From: Photobacterium profundum SS9
GTDB taxonomy: Bacteria; Pseudomonadota; Gammaproteobacteria; Enterobacterales; Vibrionaceae
Length of the DNA: 64,000 bases
Direction: 5' to 3'
Assembly: GCF_000196255.1 (NCBI RefSeq)
Contig: NC_006370.1
Span: 898,187-962,186, forward strand
Position numbers and translations under genes: made by a program. Every line of letters starts with the position of its first letter. Position 1 is the stretch's first letter. Below are positions 18,927 through 27,104 of the stretch, piece by piece. The notes beneath the pieces were generated by a model that saw only the letters and a program-made list of their open reading frames with translations, was not told where the DNA came from and searched no databases.

Positions 18927-18976
18927 TTTTCATTTTTCAATTTGTTGCGGTGCTTCATTTATAGGCAACCAAATCG

Positions 18977-20209
18977 CTATAAAGCATGGGCCACCACTTG
19001 GTTGCGCCCATGTTCTTTGGCGTAATACAGGTGATCATCGGCTGTTCTCAGCATGTCATCAATAGCATGGCTTTGTGCTGCGCCTGATACCGCACCAATG
19101 CTCATGGTGACGTTTATCGTGTTATCGAGATAAGGAATGCATAAGGCTTCGATATCGACACGCAATTGTTCTAATCGTTGTTGAAAGTGAGAAAATGCTC
19201 CACATGCTTGTATACAAAACTCTTCCCCACCAAATCGCGCCACAACGGCATCCTCAAAGCGGGCCTGAATCAAACGGCTTACGTGGATTAACACGGCGTC
19301 ACCACCATCATGGCCATAGGTATCATTCACTTTCTTAAAGAAATCGATGTCCATCATGGCAATGTTGCGGTGTTGGCAACCTTTATCACATTGTTGGTTA
19401 AAGAAATAACGACGGTTCCATAGCCCGGTCAAGGTGTCTTGGTTAGCCATCTTATACAGCTTGTCAGATGTATCTTTCATGTTGAGCATATGGTGAATAC
19501 GGCAATAAAACTCTTCTTGATTAAACGGTTTGTACAAGAAATCGTTGGCACCGGCTTTCAAGTATTGTGCTGTCATGGAGTTATCGCTGCTGCCCGATAA
19601 TCCTAAAATCGCGATTTGGTTGCGGCTGTACATGCGACGAATCTCACGGGTCATGGTGATACCGTCTTTTTTTGGCATGTCATTGTCGGTGATGATCAAG
19701 GTGACATCAGGATGCTCGGCTAGCAAGCTAATGGCTTCACACCCGTTTTCAGCTTGGATTACTGAGAGGTTTTGGCGCTCGAGCAAATTGACTAAGTGAC
19801 GACGGATCATTGTTGAATCATCAACTACCATGGCTTTATGGTGGGTGTTGGCCTGTAAGCGTTGTAATAACGGTACCAAATAAGATACCGAAGCGGCACT
19901 GTCTTTTAATAGGTAATCAATAACGCCTTTCGACAGTACTTTGTCGCGAATGGTCTGGCTGAAGTGTGCTGTCAGTACTACGGATTTGATGTGGTGACTT
20001 AACACTATATCGATGATCTCACCGTCCGTCCCATCTGGTAGGCAATAGTCGAGTACCGCGCATAAAAAGTTGTTGTCTCTCGCAATGATTGCGTTCGCCT
20101 CTGCGATTGATTCTGCGAATACTGCGTGAAAGCCTGCTTGGCGCAACTGTGCATCAAGAAATTTGCGAAAGGCTTTACTGTCTTCAACAACCAATACTTT
20201 GTTGAACAA
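18977..20209 (-). CDS. Response regulator diguanylate cyclase (REC-REC-GGDEF)
   Basis: A 410-residue protein made of two receiver domains and a GGDEF domain. REC1 has acidic residues near 10 and the phospho-acceptor at about D54; REC2 has VVDDS at 128-132 and D175 in TDNDMPKKDG. The cyclase domain begins at about residue 255 (MANQDTLTGLWNRRYF) and has an intact GGEEF at 327-331, so it should make c-di-GMP. An RxxD occurs close to the active site but one residue further away than the usual inhibitory site. No kinase or other partner is adjacent. It is convergent with nqrM. Confidence 0.88.
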   Translation of the reverse strand: MFNKVLVVEDSKAFRKFLDAQLRQAGFHAVFAESIAEANAIIARDNNFLCAVLDYCLPDGTDGEIIDIVLSHHIKSVVLTAHFSQTIRDKVLSKGVIDYLLKDSAASVSYLVPLLQRLQANTHHKAMVVDDSTMIRRHLVNLLERQNLSVIQAENGCEAISLLAEHPDVTLIITDNDMPKKDGITMTREIRRMYSRNQIAILGLSGSSDNSMTAQYLKAGANDFLYKPFNQEEFYCRIHHMLNMKDTSDKLYKMANQDTLTGLWNRRYFFNQQCDKGCQHRNIAMMDIDFFKKVNDTYGHDGGDAVLIHVSRLIQARFEDAVVARFGGEEFCIQACGAFSHFQQRLEQLRVDIEALCIPYLDNTINVTMSIGAVSGAAQSHAIDDMLRTADDHLYYAKEHGRNQVVAHAL

Positions 20210-20401
20210 ACGGTTCCCCTTACCTGATTGGTCCTATTTATAGTTCTATCAAATTTCATTGGCATTGTGAATAAGGAAGCGTGAAATGTGGCGTGAGTTA
20301 GATCTTACTCACAAGATACATTTCTGTGTCTTTTCGGTGTTATGTTTAGATACTTCGAAGTATCCGGTTTTTATTCGCTGCTTGAATCGCCTATAATGAT
20401 A

Positions 20402-20417
20402 CTGTATATAAAAACAG
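20402..20417. promoter_or_regulatory. LexA (SOS) box upstream of dinB
   Basis: CTGTATATAAAAACAG fits the CTGT-N8-ACAG LexA operator exactly. It sits just after a good -10 hexamer TATAAT (20392-20397) and 47 bp before the dinB start, a position that blocks transcription start. Confidence 0.85.
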
Positions 20418-20463
20418 TTAATGTAGCTTGTAACTTACAGGTTGGCGAGGGTAGAGGAAACAA

Positions 20464-21540
20464 GTGTCAAGCATAGAGAGCGTACAGCGTAAAATTATTC
20501 ATGTTGATATGGACTGCTTTTATGCAGCCGTTGAAATGCGTGATAACCCTGCCTTGAAGAATATCCCTATTGCGATTGGTGGTCGTTCAGAGCAACGAGG
20601 TGTGATCAGTACGTGTAATTATTTGGCGCGTAAATACGGTGTGCGTTCAGCCATGCCTTCGGGACAAGCCATGAAGCTATGTCCTCACCTTACTCTCGTT
20701 CCGGGGCGTATGTCGGTGTACAAGGAAGTCTCGCAGCATATTCGCGCTATCTTTCAACGTTATACCGATAAAATTGAGCCATTATCATTAGATGAAGCCT
20801 ATTTAGATGTGACTGAGTGTGAAATGTTTTACGGCTCAGCAACACTCATTGCACAAGATATTCGGCGAGCAATTCAAGATGAACTGAATTTGACGGCGTC
20901 TGCAGGCATAGCACCGGTAAAATTTATCGCTAAAGTGGCGTCAGATTTAAATAAACCCAATGGTCAATATGTTGTAACACCCAATGAGGTGGCCGATTTT
21001 GTCGCTAACCTAAAGTTAGAAAAAATCCCTGGAGTAGGGAAGGTCACTATTCAAAAGCTTCACGAAAAAGGATTATTCGTTGGGCGTGACGTACAGGCTT
21101 ATGATCAACATTTACTATTGCAGCAGTTCGGAAAATTAGGCCAATCTTTGTGGTCACGAGCACAAGGTATCGATAACCGAGAAGTCGTTGTCGAACGTTT
21201 ACGTAAATCTGTGGGAGTAGAAACAACGTTCTCACATAATATTCGTGAATATGACGAATGCTGGCAAGTCATTGAAAAGTTATACCCTGAACTTGAACGA
21301 AGATTGAAGAAAGAACGTCCTGCACTGAATATATCGAAACAAGGCGTTAAAGTTAAGTTTGCCGATTTTCAACAAACAACGGTTGAGCATACGTTAGGCG
21401 TATTAGATAAAATCCAGTTTGTTGGGTTACTCAAAGAAGCACTTACCCGTCAAAAGGGGAGAGAAATTCGTTTGATAGGCATTAGTGTTGGGCTAGACCA
21501 TGGGATGAAAGCACAGCAGCTAGCGTTTGAGGGGTTTTAG
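20464..21540 (+). CDS. dinB: DNA polymerase IV
   Basis: The 358-residue Y-family translesion polymerase Pol IV, starting at a GTG preceded by GGTAGAGGAA. Catalytic carboxylates are in [12 protein letters not shown] (residues 13-24) and [10 protein letters not shown] (about 106-115); the family motifs [15 protein letters not shown] and PGVGKVT (helix-hairpin-helix) are present. It copies past bulky lesions and makes -1 frameshifts. The LexA box upstream makes it an SOS gene. The extreme C-terminus lacks an obvious QLxLF-type beta-clamp motif, ending QQLAFEGF; a variant of the motif may serve. Confidence 0.93.
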   Translation: MSSIESVQRKIIHVDMDCFYAAVEMRDNPALKNIPIAIGGRSEQRGVISTCNYLARKYGVRSAMPSGQAMKLCPHLTLVPGRMSVYKEVSQHIRAIFQRYTDKIEPLSLDEAYLDVTECEMFYGSATLIAQDIRRAIQDELNLTASAGIAPVKFIAKVASDLNKPNGQYVVTPNEVADFVANLKLEKIPGVGKVTIQKLHEKGLFVGRDVQAYDQHLLLQQFGKLGQSLWSRAQGIDNREVVVERLRKSVGVETTFSHNIREYDECWQVIEKLYPELERRLKKERPALNISKQGVKVKFADFQQTTVEHTLGVLDKIQFVGLLKEALTRQKGREIRLIGISVGLDHGMKAQQLAFEGF

Positions 21541-21636
21541 TTTGAAGAGCGGTACTATGGCCCTGGGATCCTATGGATAAGCGAAGAGCTTGATTTTTAT
21601 GCTAGGTTAGAAAAACTGGCCTGTAGAACTGAGGTA

Positions 21637-21665
21637 CAAAAAGGCGAGTCCCAATGAACTCGCCT
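21637..21665 (-). terminator. Intrinsic terminator of pepD
   Basis: AGGCGAGT (21642-21649) pairs with ACTCGCCT (21658-21665). Read on the minus strand it ends in a T run; dinB may share it from the other side. Confidence 0.8.
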
Positions 21666-21705
21666 CTCGTCACTCGTATCTTTTTACTTGAAACTTAGTA
21701 ACTCG

Positions 21706-23166
21706 TTACTTCTTAACTGGAATGTTCTTCAGGATAGCAACCATTTGCTCCCAGAATAGATCAACAGTTGCGATCTGTATTTTCTCATCAGGTGAGTGAG
21801 GGAATTTAATAGTTGGTCCAAAAGAAATCATATCCATAGTCGGGTACGGTTCTTTGAATAGACCACACTCAAGACCTGCGTGAATAACCATGATATTAGG
21901 TGTATTACCGTAGATATTCTTGTAGGTTTCACGGAATAGACGCATCACTTCAGAATCAGCATCGGGCTTCCAGCCTGGGTATGCGCCAGAGAATTTACAC
22001 TGTGCACCCGCTAGATCAGCAATGGCTTTCAACATGCCTTCAACATTGCTACGACCAGAGTCCATTAATGAACGTATCAGACATAGAATAGTAATACTGC
22101 TAGATTCTGTAGTAATAACACCTACGTTCAGTGAGGTTTCAACCACACCTTCGATGTCATCACTCATGCGGATCACACCATTAGGGCACGCATTTAGTAC
22201 TGCATTAAAACGGGTCTGTGTTGCTGCGGCGAATACATCTACAGGCAGTTCAGCTGGCTCAATAAACAGGTTGATATCAGTTTCAACTTTACCTAGCTCT
22301 GCCACTAAAATTGAGTGGTAGTACGAGAATAGCTCGTTCAGCTTATCTACGTTAGCTGCTGGTAATGTTGCGATGGCAAATGCTTCACGAGGAATCGCAT
22401 TACGAAGGCTACCGCCGGTAAATGTTGCTAGGCGAAGGCCTAACTCTTGAGCATGGGCGAACAAGAAGCGACCCAGTAGCTTGTTGGCATTACCACGACC
22501 AGTGTGAATATCACAGCCAGAGTGCCCGCCTTTTAAGCCTTTCACGACTAGCTTAACGGCTGCGTGTTCTGCTGGAACAGCTTCGCGCTCAAGTTCTAGT
22601 GTGATTGCGCTATCTACGCCGCCAGCACAACCCATGTACACTTCACCTTCTTGTTCAGAATCCGTGTTTAATAGGATGTCGCCTTCAAGCCAGCCTTCTT
22701 GAAGACCGAAGGCACCAGTCATGCCAGCTTCTTCGTCGATAGTCAGTAAGACTTCAAGTGGACCATGCTCAATGTCTTTTGCTGCTAAAACAGCAAGACA
22801 TGCAGCCATACCCATACCGTTATCGGCACCTAGGGTTGTTCCTTTTGCTGTAACCCATTCGCCATCAATAAATGGCTGAATAGGATCTTTCGTGAAGTCA
22901 TGGTCAGTATCTTCATTTTTCTGCGGCACCATATCAATGTGTGCTTGCAGAACAACGCCTTTACGGTCTTCCATTCCTGGTGTTGCTGGCTTTTTAATGA
23001 ATACATTACCAACATCATCACGACGAACTTCTAATCCTTCGCTTTCAGCGAATTTGATGATGTGCTGAGCCAATGGCTCTTCGTACTTTGATGGATGAGG
23101 AATAGAACAGATTTGATCGAAGAATTGCCACACAGGTTGTGGTGATAGTTGACTAATCTCAGACAC
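21706..23166 (-). CDS. pepD: Aminoacyl-histidine dipeptidase (peptidase D)
   Basis: A 486-residue M20-family dinuclear zinc peptidase that cleaves Xaa-His dipeptides (carnosinase-like) in the cytoplasm. Metal-site motifs are LQAHIDMVPQK (His and Asp ligands), TLGADNGMGMA, TIDEEAGMTGA (the Glu-Glu pair), NTDSEQEGE and the C-terminal IHAGLECGLF with the last histidine region. Length and order match E. coli PepD (485 aa). In vibrios pepD is next to gpt-frsA-crl-proBA; here a 3.9-kb stretch with an IS and a permease lies between. Confidence 0.93.
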   Translation of the reverse strand: MSEISQLSPQPVWQFFDQICSIPHPSKYEEPLAQHIIKFAESEGLEVRRDDVGNVFIKKPATPGMEDRKGVVLQAHIDMVPQKNEDTDHDFTKDPIQPFIDGEWVTAKGTTLGADNGMGMAACLAVLAAKDIEHGPLEVLLTIDEEAGMTGAFGLQEGWLEGDILLNTDSEQEGEVYMGCAGGVDSAITLELEREAVPAEHAAVKLVVKGLKGGHSGCDIHTGRGNANKLLGRFLFAHAQELGLRLATFTGGSLRNAIPREAFAIATLPAANVDKLNELFSYYHSILVAELGKVETDINLFIEPAELPVDVFAAATQTRFNAVLNACPNGVIRMSDDIEGVVETSLNVGVITTESSSITILCLIRSLMDSGRSNVEGMLKAIADLAGAQCKFSGAYPGWKPDADSEVMRLFRETYKNIYGNTPNIMVIHAGLECGLFKEPYPTMDMISFGPTIKFPHSPDEKIQIATVDLFWEQMVAILKNIPVKK

Positions 23167-23479
23167 AGCAGACTCCCTTTATACAATCTTGGGCTAAGGT
23201 CGTTATCCAGTATAATTGATGGATAAACAGCCAAAATGATAGCAGAATTAACTATCATGGTTAGCTCAAGCATACCATTGTGCAATTGGGCGAGGTAGCT
23301 AAATCTTAAAATGTGAAATGTGGGTATTCAGACTGTGACCACTCGCAAGCAGCTGTTCGCTGGCAGTTGCAATATGTTCGCCTTGTTGCATGGTATTTAG
23401 GCTGTGTTCGTCTTTATCTTTACATGATAAACGTTGTGTTAGATTCCCTTTTACCTTCACGACAGCCTTTATTCGTTAT
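23167..23479. other. pepD upstream region
   Basis: A 313-bp stretch with the pepD promoter region, then sequence with no convincing gene; small frames here have no ribosome-binding site. Confidence 0.4.
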
Positions 23480-23692
23480 TAATACCATTAATTATCTGCC
23501 CATTCAGAACACTACTGGGAGTCGAGTTCAAGGATAGCGGTTGATAGAAGAGTGGTGTTCCCTTTGGGCGAGTTTAAAATACTTTTATACTGCGTTAATA
23601 AATTTCAATTTAGAGCCACTAGATTGAAATTTATCTCCTTGCCTAAAAGCATTTTAACTCTCGCTGAACTGTTCAGATAATTATTGGTATAA
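23480..23692. repeat. MITE-like palindromic repeat, about 213 bp
   Basis: The ends are inverted repeats: TAATACCATTAATTATCTG at 23480 and TCAGATAATTATTGGTATAA ending at 23692. An internal 10-bp hairpin pairs AAATTTCAAT (23600-23609) with ATTGAAATTT (23623-23632). The first 70 bases recur, inverted, at 6471-6546. No coding capacity. Confidence 0.7.
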
Positions 23693-23699
23693 TATATCG

Positions 23700-24018
23700 T
23701 TGCATATAGGTACGTATGAAGGTGGTAACAAATCAACAGCACCGACGTTACACTTTTGTCGCGTACCAATAACCTTCGAAGAGTATTTATTGTAATAAAC
23801 TTTCAGTATAAGGTGATCCACAAGAGCTTTTATCGAAAAGTGTGACGAAGTTAAAGGAAATGCTTGTAATTAAGTTACGATGGGTTTATAGTTTGCTCAT
23901 CTTCAAGAGAAGACAAATAAAACACACTAACTGCTCAGGATGAGCCCGATATATTGCCTCCACGGAACCGAGATTAAGTGAGACCAGCGACGGTCTAAAT
24001 GCTCCAAGGAATTGAGCC
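23700..24018 (+). ncRNA. Putative structured leader RNA before two tiny reading frames
   Basis: This stretch is rich in local inverted repeats. GCTCA-GGA-TGAGC (23933-23945) is a hairpin presenting CAGGATG, the CsrA-binding repeat form. AGACC/GGTCT (23981-23985/23992-23996) forms another hairpin. TTACACTTTTGTCG (about 23747) has a near complement CGAAAAGTGTGACG (about 23836). It runs into a good ribosome-binding site for a tiny frame and ends in a terminator at 24269-24297, so it reads as one small transcript. It matches no RNA family I know. Confidence 0.4.
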
Positions 24019-24054
24019 ATGCTAAATGTTGCATGTGTTTGGACTAACTTATGA
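24019..24054 (+). CDS. Putative 11-residue leader peptide
   Basis: A tiny frame reading MLNVACVWTNL. It is preceded by CCAAGGAATTGAGCC, an AAGGA site 9 bases before the ATG. Its stop codon overlaps the start codon of the next small frame (ATGA), an arrangement that normally reflects translational coupling. It is too short to identify by similarity; the case rests on the ribosome-binding site and layout. Confidence 0.4.
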   Translation: MLNVACVWTNL

Positions 24055-24158
24055 TTAAGGTAATTAAAATGAAAGCTTTTGACTCTATTGCATACTTCTG
24101 GAACAACCGCTCTGTTTATACTGGTAATTTCAGCTACCCGAGCTCTTTCGGTTATTAA
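24051..24158 (+). CDS. Putative 35-residue aromatic-rich small protein / leader peptide
   Basis: This small frame starts within the stop of the preceding 11-codon frame; an internal ATG at 24069, behind AAGG, could give a 29-residue form. Nine of its 35 residues are Phe, Tyr or Trp (AYFWNN, NFSYPSSFGY), far above average. A perfect 8-bp hairpin (24167-24187) follows the stop and an intrinsic terminator lies 110 bp on. The layout resembles an attenuator leader for aromatic residues, but no biosynthetic gene follows; an arrest peptide or free small protein is equally possible. I do not recognise the sequence. Confidence 0.45.
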   Translation: MIKVIKMKAFDSIAYFWNNRSVYTGNFSYPSSFGY

Positions 24159-24166
24159 TTTTGCCG

Positions 24167-24187
24167 AGTAGTGTTGCCGACACTACT
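24167..24187 (+). promoter_or_regulatory. Hairpin after the aromatic-rich frame
   Basis: AGTAGTGT pairs perfectly with ACACTACT around TGCCG, eight bases past the stop codon. It may be a pause or antiterminator element. Confidence 0.5.
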
Positions 24188-24268
24188 TAGCCGAACATAT
24201 TGTTCACCCCAAATATTAAGAATATTTAAATAATCAAATCTGGTTATTTGCCCAAATTCTGCCGCCAT

Positions 24269-24297
24269 CTCTTTTTGAGGTGGCGTTTTTTTGCCTC
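24269..24297 (+). terminator. Intrinsic terminator of the leader-like unit
   Basis: CGCCATCTC pairs with GAGGTGGCG around TTTTT, with one G-T pair, and a run of seven T's follows. The strength suggests a real transcript ends here. Confidence 0.85.
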
Positions 24298-24430
24298 GCG
24301 TTTAAGGGGGCCTATTCAATACTCTCCCATGTAATGACCGTATTTTTTTGTTGTTAATATGATGAAAATATACAGGATCGGATGTATTCGATTACATGTT
24401 GTCTTGAAGCGTTATTTTAACAAAAATGTT

Positions 24431-25469
24431 GGCTCTGTTCCAGATTATTGTTGTCATCGGTATGCCGCTACTAACATTTGCTGAAAATTAAGACCTGCAT
24501 AGCTTTCTCTAAACCAAGCGAGATAATGGGGTAAATACTTCGTTGCGACGCCTCGCATTTTTATATCTATCCAACCTTTAAAATGTGCTATAGCACCATT
24601 CACTGTCTGAATATGATAAATCTTATCTTGCACTCTATTTTCATTACTTATCAGCCTTTTATGGTCACAATTTGTTTCTTCAGCTATGCTGACGTATGCC
24701 CAAGCGCCATCACTGCACAAGATAGAATCTTTGACTATATATGGTTCTAAATGCGAACTGATTTCAGAGGCTGTATCATCCGCTAAAACACCATCAATCA
24801 TGTGCTTACTACGGTCTATCGACAAAAGCACTGCGACCTGTTCACCTCGTTTTCTTTTGTCTACTTCGCCCCCGCGCTTCCTTGCAACCCTATCTCCATT
24901 CAACTTTTTTGTGCCTTTTTCAGAGTAGGCCAGAAAAAATTCGTCAACCTCAATGATCCCAGATAATTTATCTTTATATTGCTCTGATTGAGCTTCAAGA
25001 AAACGATGTCGCCATAAAAATGCTGTTTTAAGATTAATATTACAAATCTTGGCAGCTTGACGTAATGGTAATTTCAGCTCCATACATTCTGCATATTGCA
25101 GCCAAAGATCACATTTATGTAATTTTGCTAATGGCGTTTTTGTTTTTATATTGAATGTTTTAGCGCACTCTTTGCAGCGATAACGCTGCACTGAACCAGA
25201 TTTACCCCATTTATTAAAATGAAGTGAATGACAGTGTGGACATTGAGGTGAAATATCAAAAATAGGCTGAATAATGTCACCGACAGTTATTTCTGGCTGA
25301 ATAGATTGAATGTTCAGCTTAACTTGCTCTCTTTGAGCCGGAGTCATGTCTAAAAGTAGTTGAGTAATATACTTCAAGCGATATGTGAATGTTTTAGCTC
25401 TCATTGCCTTAACCTTCAAGCTGTTAACTACACTTATAAGTGTAGTCAACATTTTGATGGAACAGAGCC
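24431..25469 (-). mobile_element. IS1595-family insertion sequence, apparently intact
   Basis: The element is 1039 bp. Terminal inverted repeats start GGCTCTGTTCCA at both ends, and it is flanked by perfect 8-bp direct repeats AAAATGTT (24423-24430 and 25470-25477). It encodes one full-length transposase on the minus strand. Intact ends and repeats suggest a recent insertion into the spacer upstream of the purine permease. Confidence 0.9.
24454..25452 (-). CDS. IS1595-family transposase
   Basis: A 332-residue transposase. An N-terminal zinc ribbon (CPHC ... CKEC, about residues 71-96) and helix-turn-helix (LRQAAKICNINLKTAFLWRHRF) precede the catalytic ISXO2-like domain. That domain has the first Asp in IIEVDEFFLAYSEKG, the second in ILCSDGAWAYV, and the closing VNGAIAHFKGWI and YLAWFRESY segments typical of this family. 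A second in-frame start 16 codons on (MRAKTFT) is possible. It fills nearly the whole element, so no passenger gene is present. Confidence 0.9.
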   Translation of the reverse strand: MLTTLISVVNSLKVKAMRAKTFTYRLKYITQLLLDMTPAQREQVKLNIQSIQPEITVGDIIQPIFDISPQCPHCHSLHFNKWGKSGSVQRYRCKECAKTFNIKTKTPLAKLHKCDLWLQYAECMELKLPLRQAAKICNINLKTAFLWRHRFLEAQSEQYKDKLSGIIEVDEFFLAYSEKGTKKLNGDRVARKRGGEVDKRKRGEQVAVLLSIDRSKHMIDGVLADDTASEISSHLEPYIVKDSILCSDGAWAYVSIAEETNCDHKRLISNENRVQDKIYHIQTVNGAIAHFKGWIDIKMRGVATKYLPHYLAWFRESYAGLNFQQMLVAAYR

Positions 25470-25669
25470 AAAATGTTAGGGATATTAACGTTTGCTTATA
25501 GTAGATAAGTTCATGTTGATGAAAAAATGTACGTTGAATATTGCGGGTAAGATTTTGATTTTATATGCTTTTATTTTTAATGTGAATCTGTTAGATGCTT
25601 TTTTGCTCGTTTGATGAGTTTATTTGCTGATGTTTTGGTTATTTTCTGGAAATTGTGTTTTGAGAAGCT

Positions 25670-25707
25670 TATAATCGCCCCCAAAATCGGACACGCAAAC
25701 GTTTCCT
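25670..25707 (+). promoter_or_regulatory. Promoter -10 and PurR operator of the purine permease
   Basis: A TATAAT hexamer lies at 25670-25675. ACGCAAACGTTTCCT at 25693-25707 matches the PurR operator ACGCAAACGTTTTCNT at nearly every position. The operator sits just downstream of the expected transcription start, so purine-loaded PurR would repress the permease. Confidence 0.75.
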
Positions 25708-25760
25708 ATTTTAAAAACTTTTTTGAACTGCTGCGTACTATCTCCAAGGAATTGAGAGCA

Positions 25761-27050
25761 ATGCTTGAGAAACTATTCAAACTGAAAGAGCACGGTACGG
25801 ATGTTCGTACTGAATTGTTAGCCGGTCTGACGACTTTTCTAACGATGGCTTACATTATCTTTGTTAACCCAACGATGTTATCCAACGCGGGTATGGATCA
25901 TGGTGCTGTTTTTGTTGCGACGTGTTTAGCGGCAATGGTTGGTTGTTTCATCATGGGTTTTGTTGCGAACTATCCTGTTGCTCAAGCGCCGGGAATGGGA
26001 TTGAATGCATTCTTTACCTATACAGTTGTGCTAGGTATGGGGCATACGTGGCAAGTTGCTTTGGCAGCAGTCTTTATTTCTGGTCTATGTTTCATTGTGC
26101 TTAGCTTATTGAAAGTACGTGAATGGATCATTAATGCTATTCCTTTAGCATTACGTACCGGCATTTCTGCGGGTATTGGTTTATTTTTGGCATTTATTGC
26201 ACTGCAAAGCTCTGGCATTGTTGTTGATAATCCAGCAACGCTTGTACACATCGGTGATTTAACCAGCTTCCCTGCTGCGATGGCGGCATTGGGTTTCTTC
26301 TTAACGATTGCACTGGTTCACCGTGGTTATAAAGCGGCTGTCTTAATTGCGATTATAGCGGTGACTGTACTGAGCGTGTTATTTGGTGAAGTGTCATACA
26401 ATGGTATTATGTCGATGCCACCAAGCATTGCACCTACTTTCTTGCAACTGGATTTTTCTGGTGCAATGGAAGTTGGGCTTATTTCAATTGTTTTTGCTTT
26501 CTTGTTTGTCGATCTTTTTGATACGGCAGGAACGTTAGTCGGTGTGGCAACGAAAGCTAACTTAATCGATAAAGATGGTAAGCTACCTCGCCTAAATCGC
26601 GCACTTTTAGCGGATAGTACAGCAACATCGATTGGTGCATTATTAGGTACATCAAATACCACATCTTTTGTCGAAAGTGTTGCAGGTGTGGCTGTTGGTG
26701 GACGTACCGGTTTAACGGCTGTTACTGTCGGCGTACTATTTTTATTGGCTTTATTTTTTGCACCGTTAGCGGGTATGGTTCCACCGTATGCGACTGCGGG
26801 TGCATTGTTCTATGTTGCTATTCTGATGATGTCGGGTTTAGTTAGCATTGATTGGCGTGACTTAACAGAAGCTGCGCCAGTGGTTGTTGTTTGTTTGCTT
26901 ATGCCGCTAACATATTCAATTGCAGAAGGTATCGGCTTAGGTTTTATCACTTATGCTGCAGTAAAAGTAATGAGTGGCAAGGGACGTGATGTGAATATCA
27001 GTGTATGGGTGATTTCTGCTCTTTTCCTTGCTAAAATTATTTTCTTATAA
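25761..27050 (+). CDS. NCS2-family purine permease (AzgA/GhxP-like)
   Basis: A 429-residue membrane protein with about 12-14 helices. The start at 25761 is preferred because it has AAGGA nine bases upstream and gives the family N-terminus MLEKLFKLKEHGTDVRTE. Motifs LTTFLTMAYIIFVNP, PGMGLNAFF, LFDTAGTLVGV and SNTTSFVESVAGV belong to the AzgA subgroup, which imports adenine, guanine or hypoxanthine. The PurR operator upstream supports a purine role, and gpt, the guanine/xanthine salvage enzyme, follows directly, so uptake and salvage are paired. Confidence 0.88.
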   Translation: MLEKLFKLKEHGTDVRTELLAGLTTFLTMAYIIFVNPTMLSNAGMDHGAVFVATCLAAMVGCFIMGFVANYPVAQAPGMGLNAFFTYTVVLGMGHTWQVALAAVFISGLCFIVLSLLKVREWIINAIPLALRTGISAGIGLFLAFIALQSSGIVVDNPATLVHIGDLTSFPAAMAALGFFLTIALVHRGYKAAVLIAIIAVTVLSVLFGEVSYNGIMSMPPSIAPTFLQLDFSGAMEVGLISIVFAFLFVDLFDTAGTLVGVATKANLIDKDGKLPRLNRALLADSTATSIGALLGTSNTTSFVESVAGVAVGGRTGLTAVTVGVLFLLALFFAPLAGMVPPYATAGALFYVAILMMSGLVSIDWRDLTEAAPVVVVCLLMPLTYSIAEGIGLGFITYAAVKVMSGKGRDVNISVWVISALFLAKIIFL

Positions 27051-27104
27051 CAGTTTATAAACGTTTTTGGCGATAAATTCGCTGAATTTAGAGGTTCATT
27101 GGAT

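Noticed and set aside
24051..24158. Identification of the aromatic-rich frame as TrpL, PheL, TnaC or VemP
   Set aside because: None of the diagnostic residues of those leader or arrest peptides is present.
23700..24300. CsrB-type sponge RNA
   Set aside because: Only one clear CAGGATG hairpin is present; CsrB RNAs have many.
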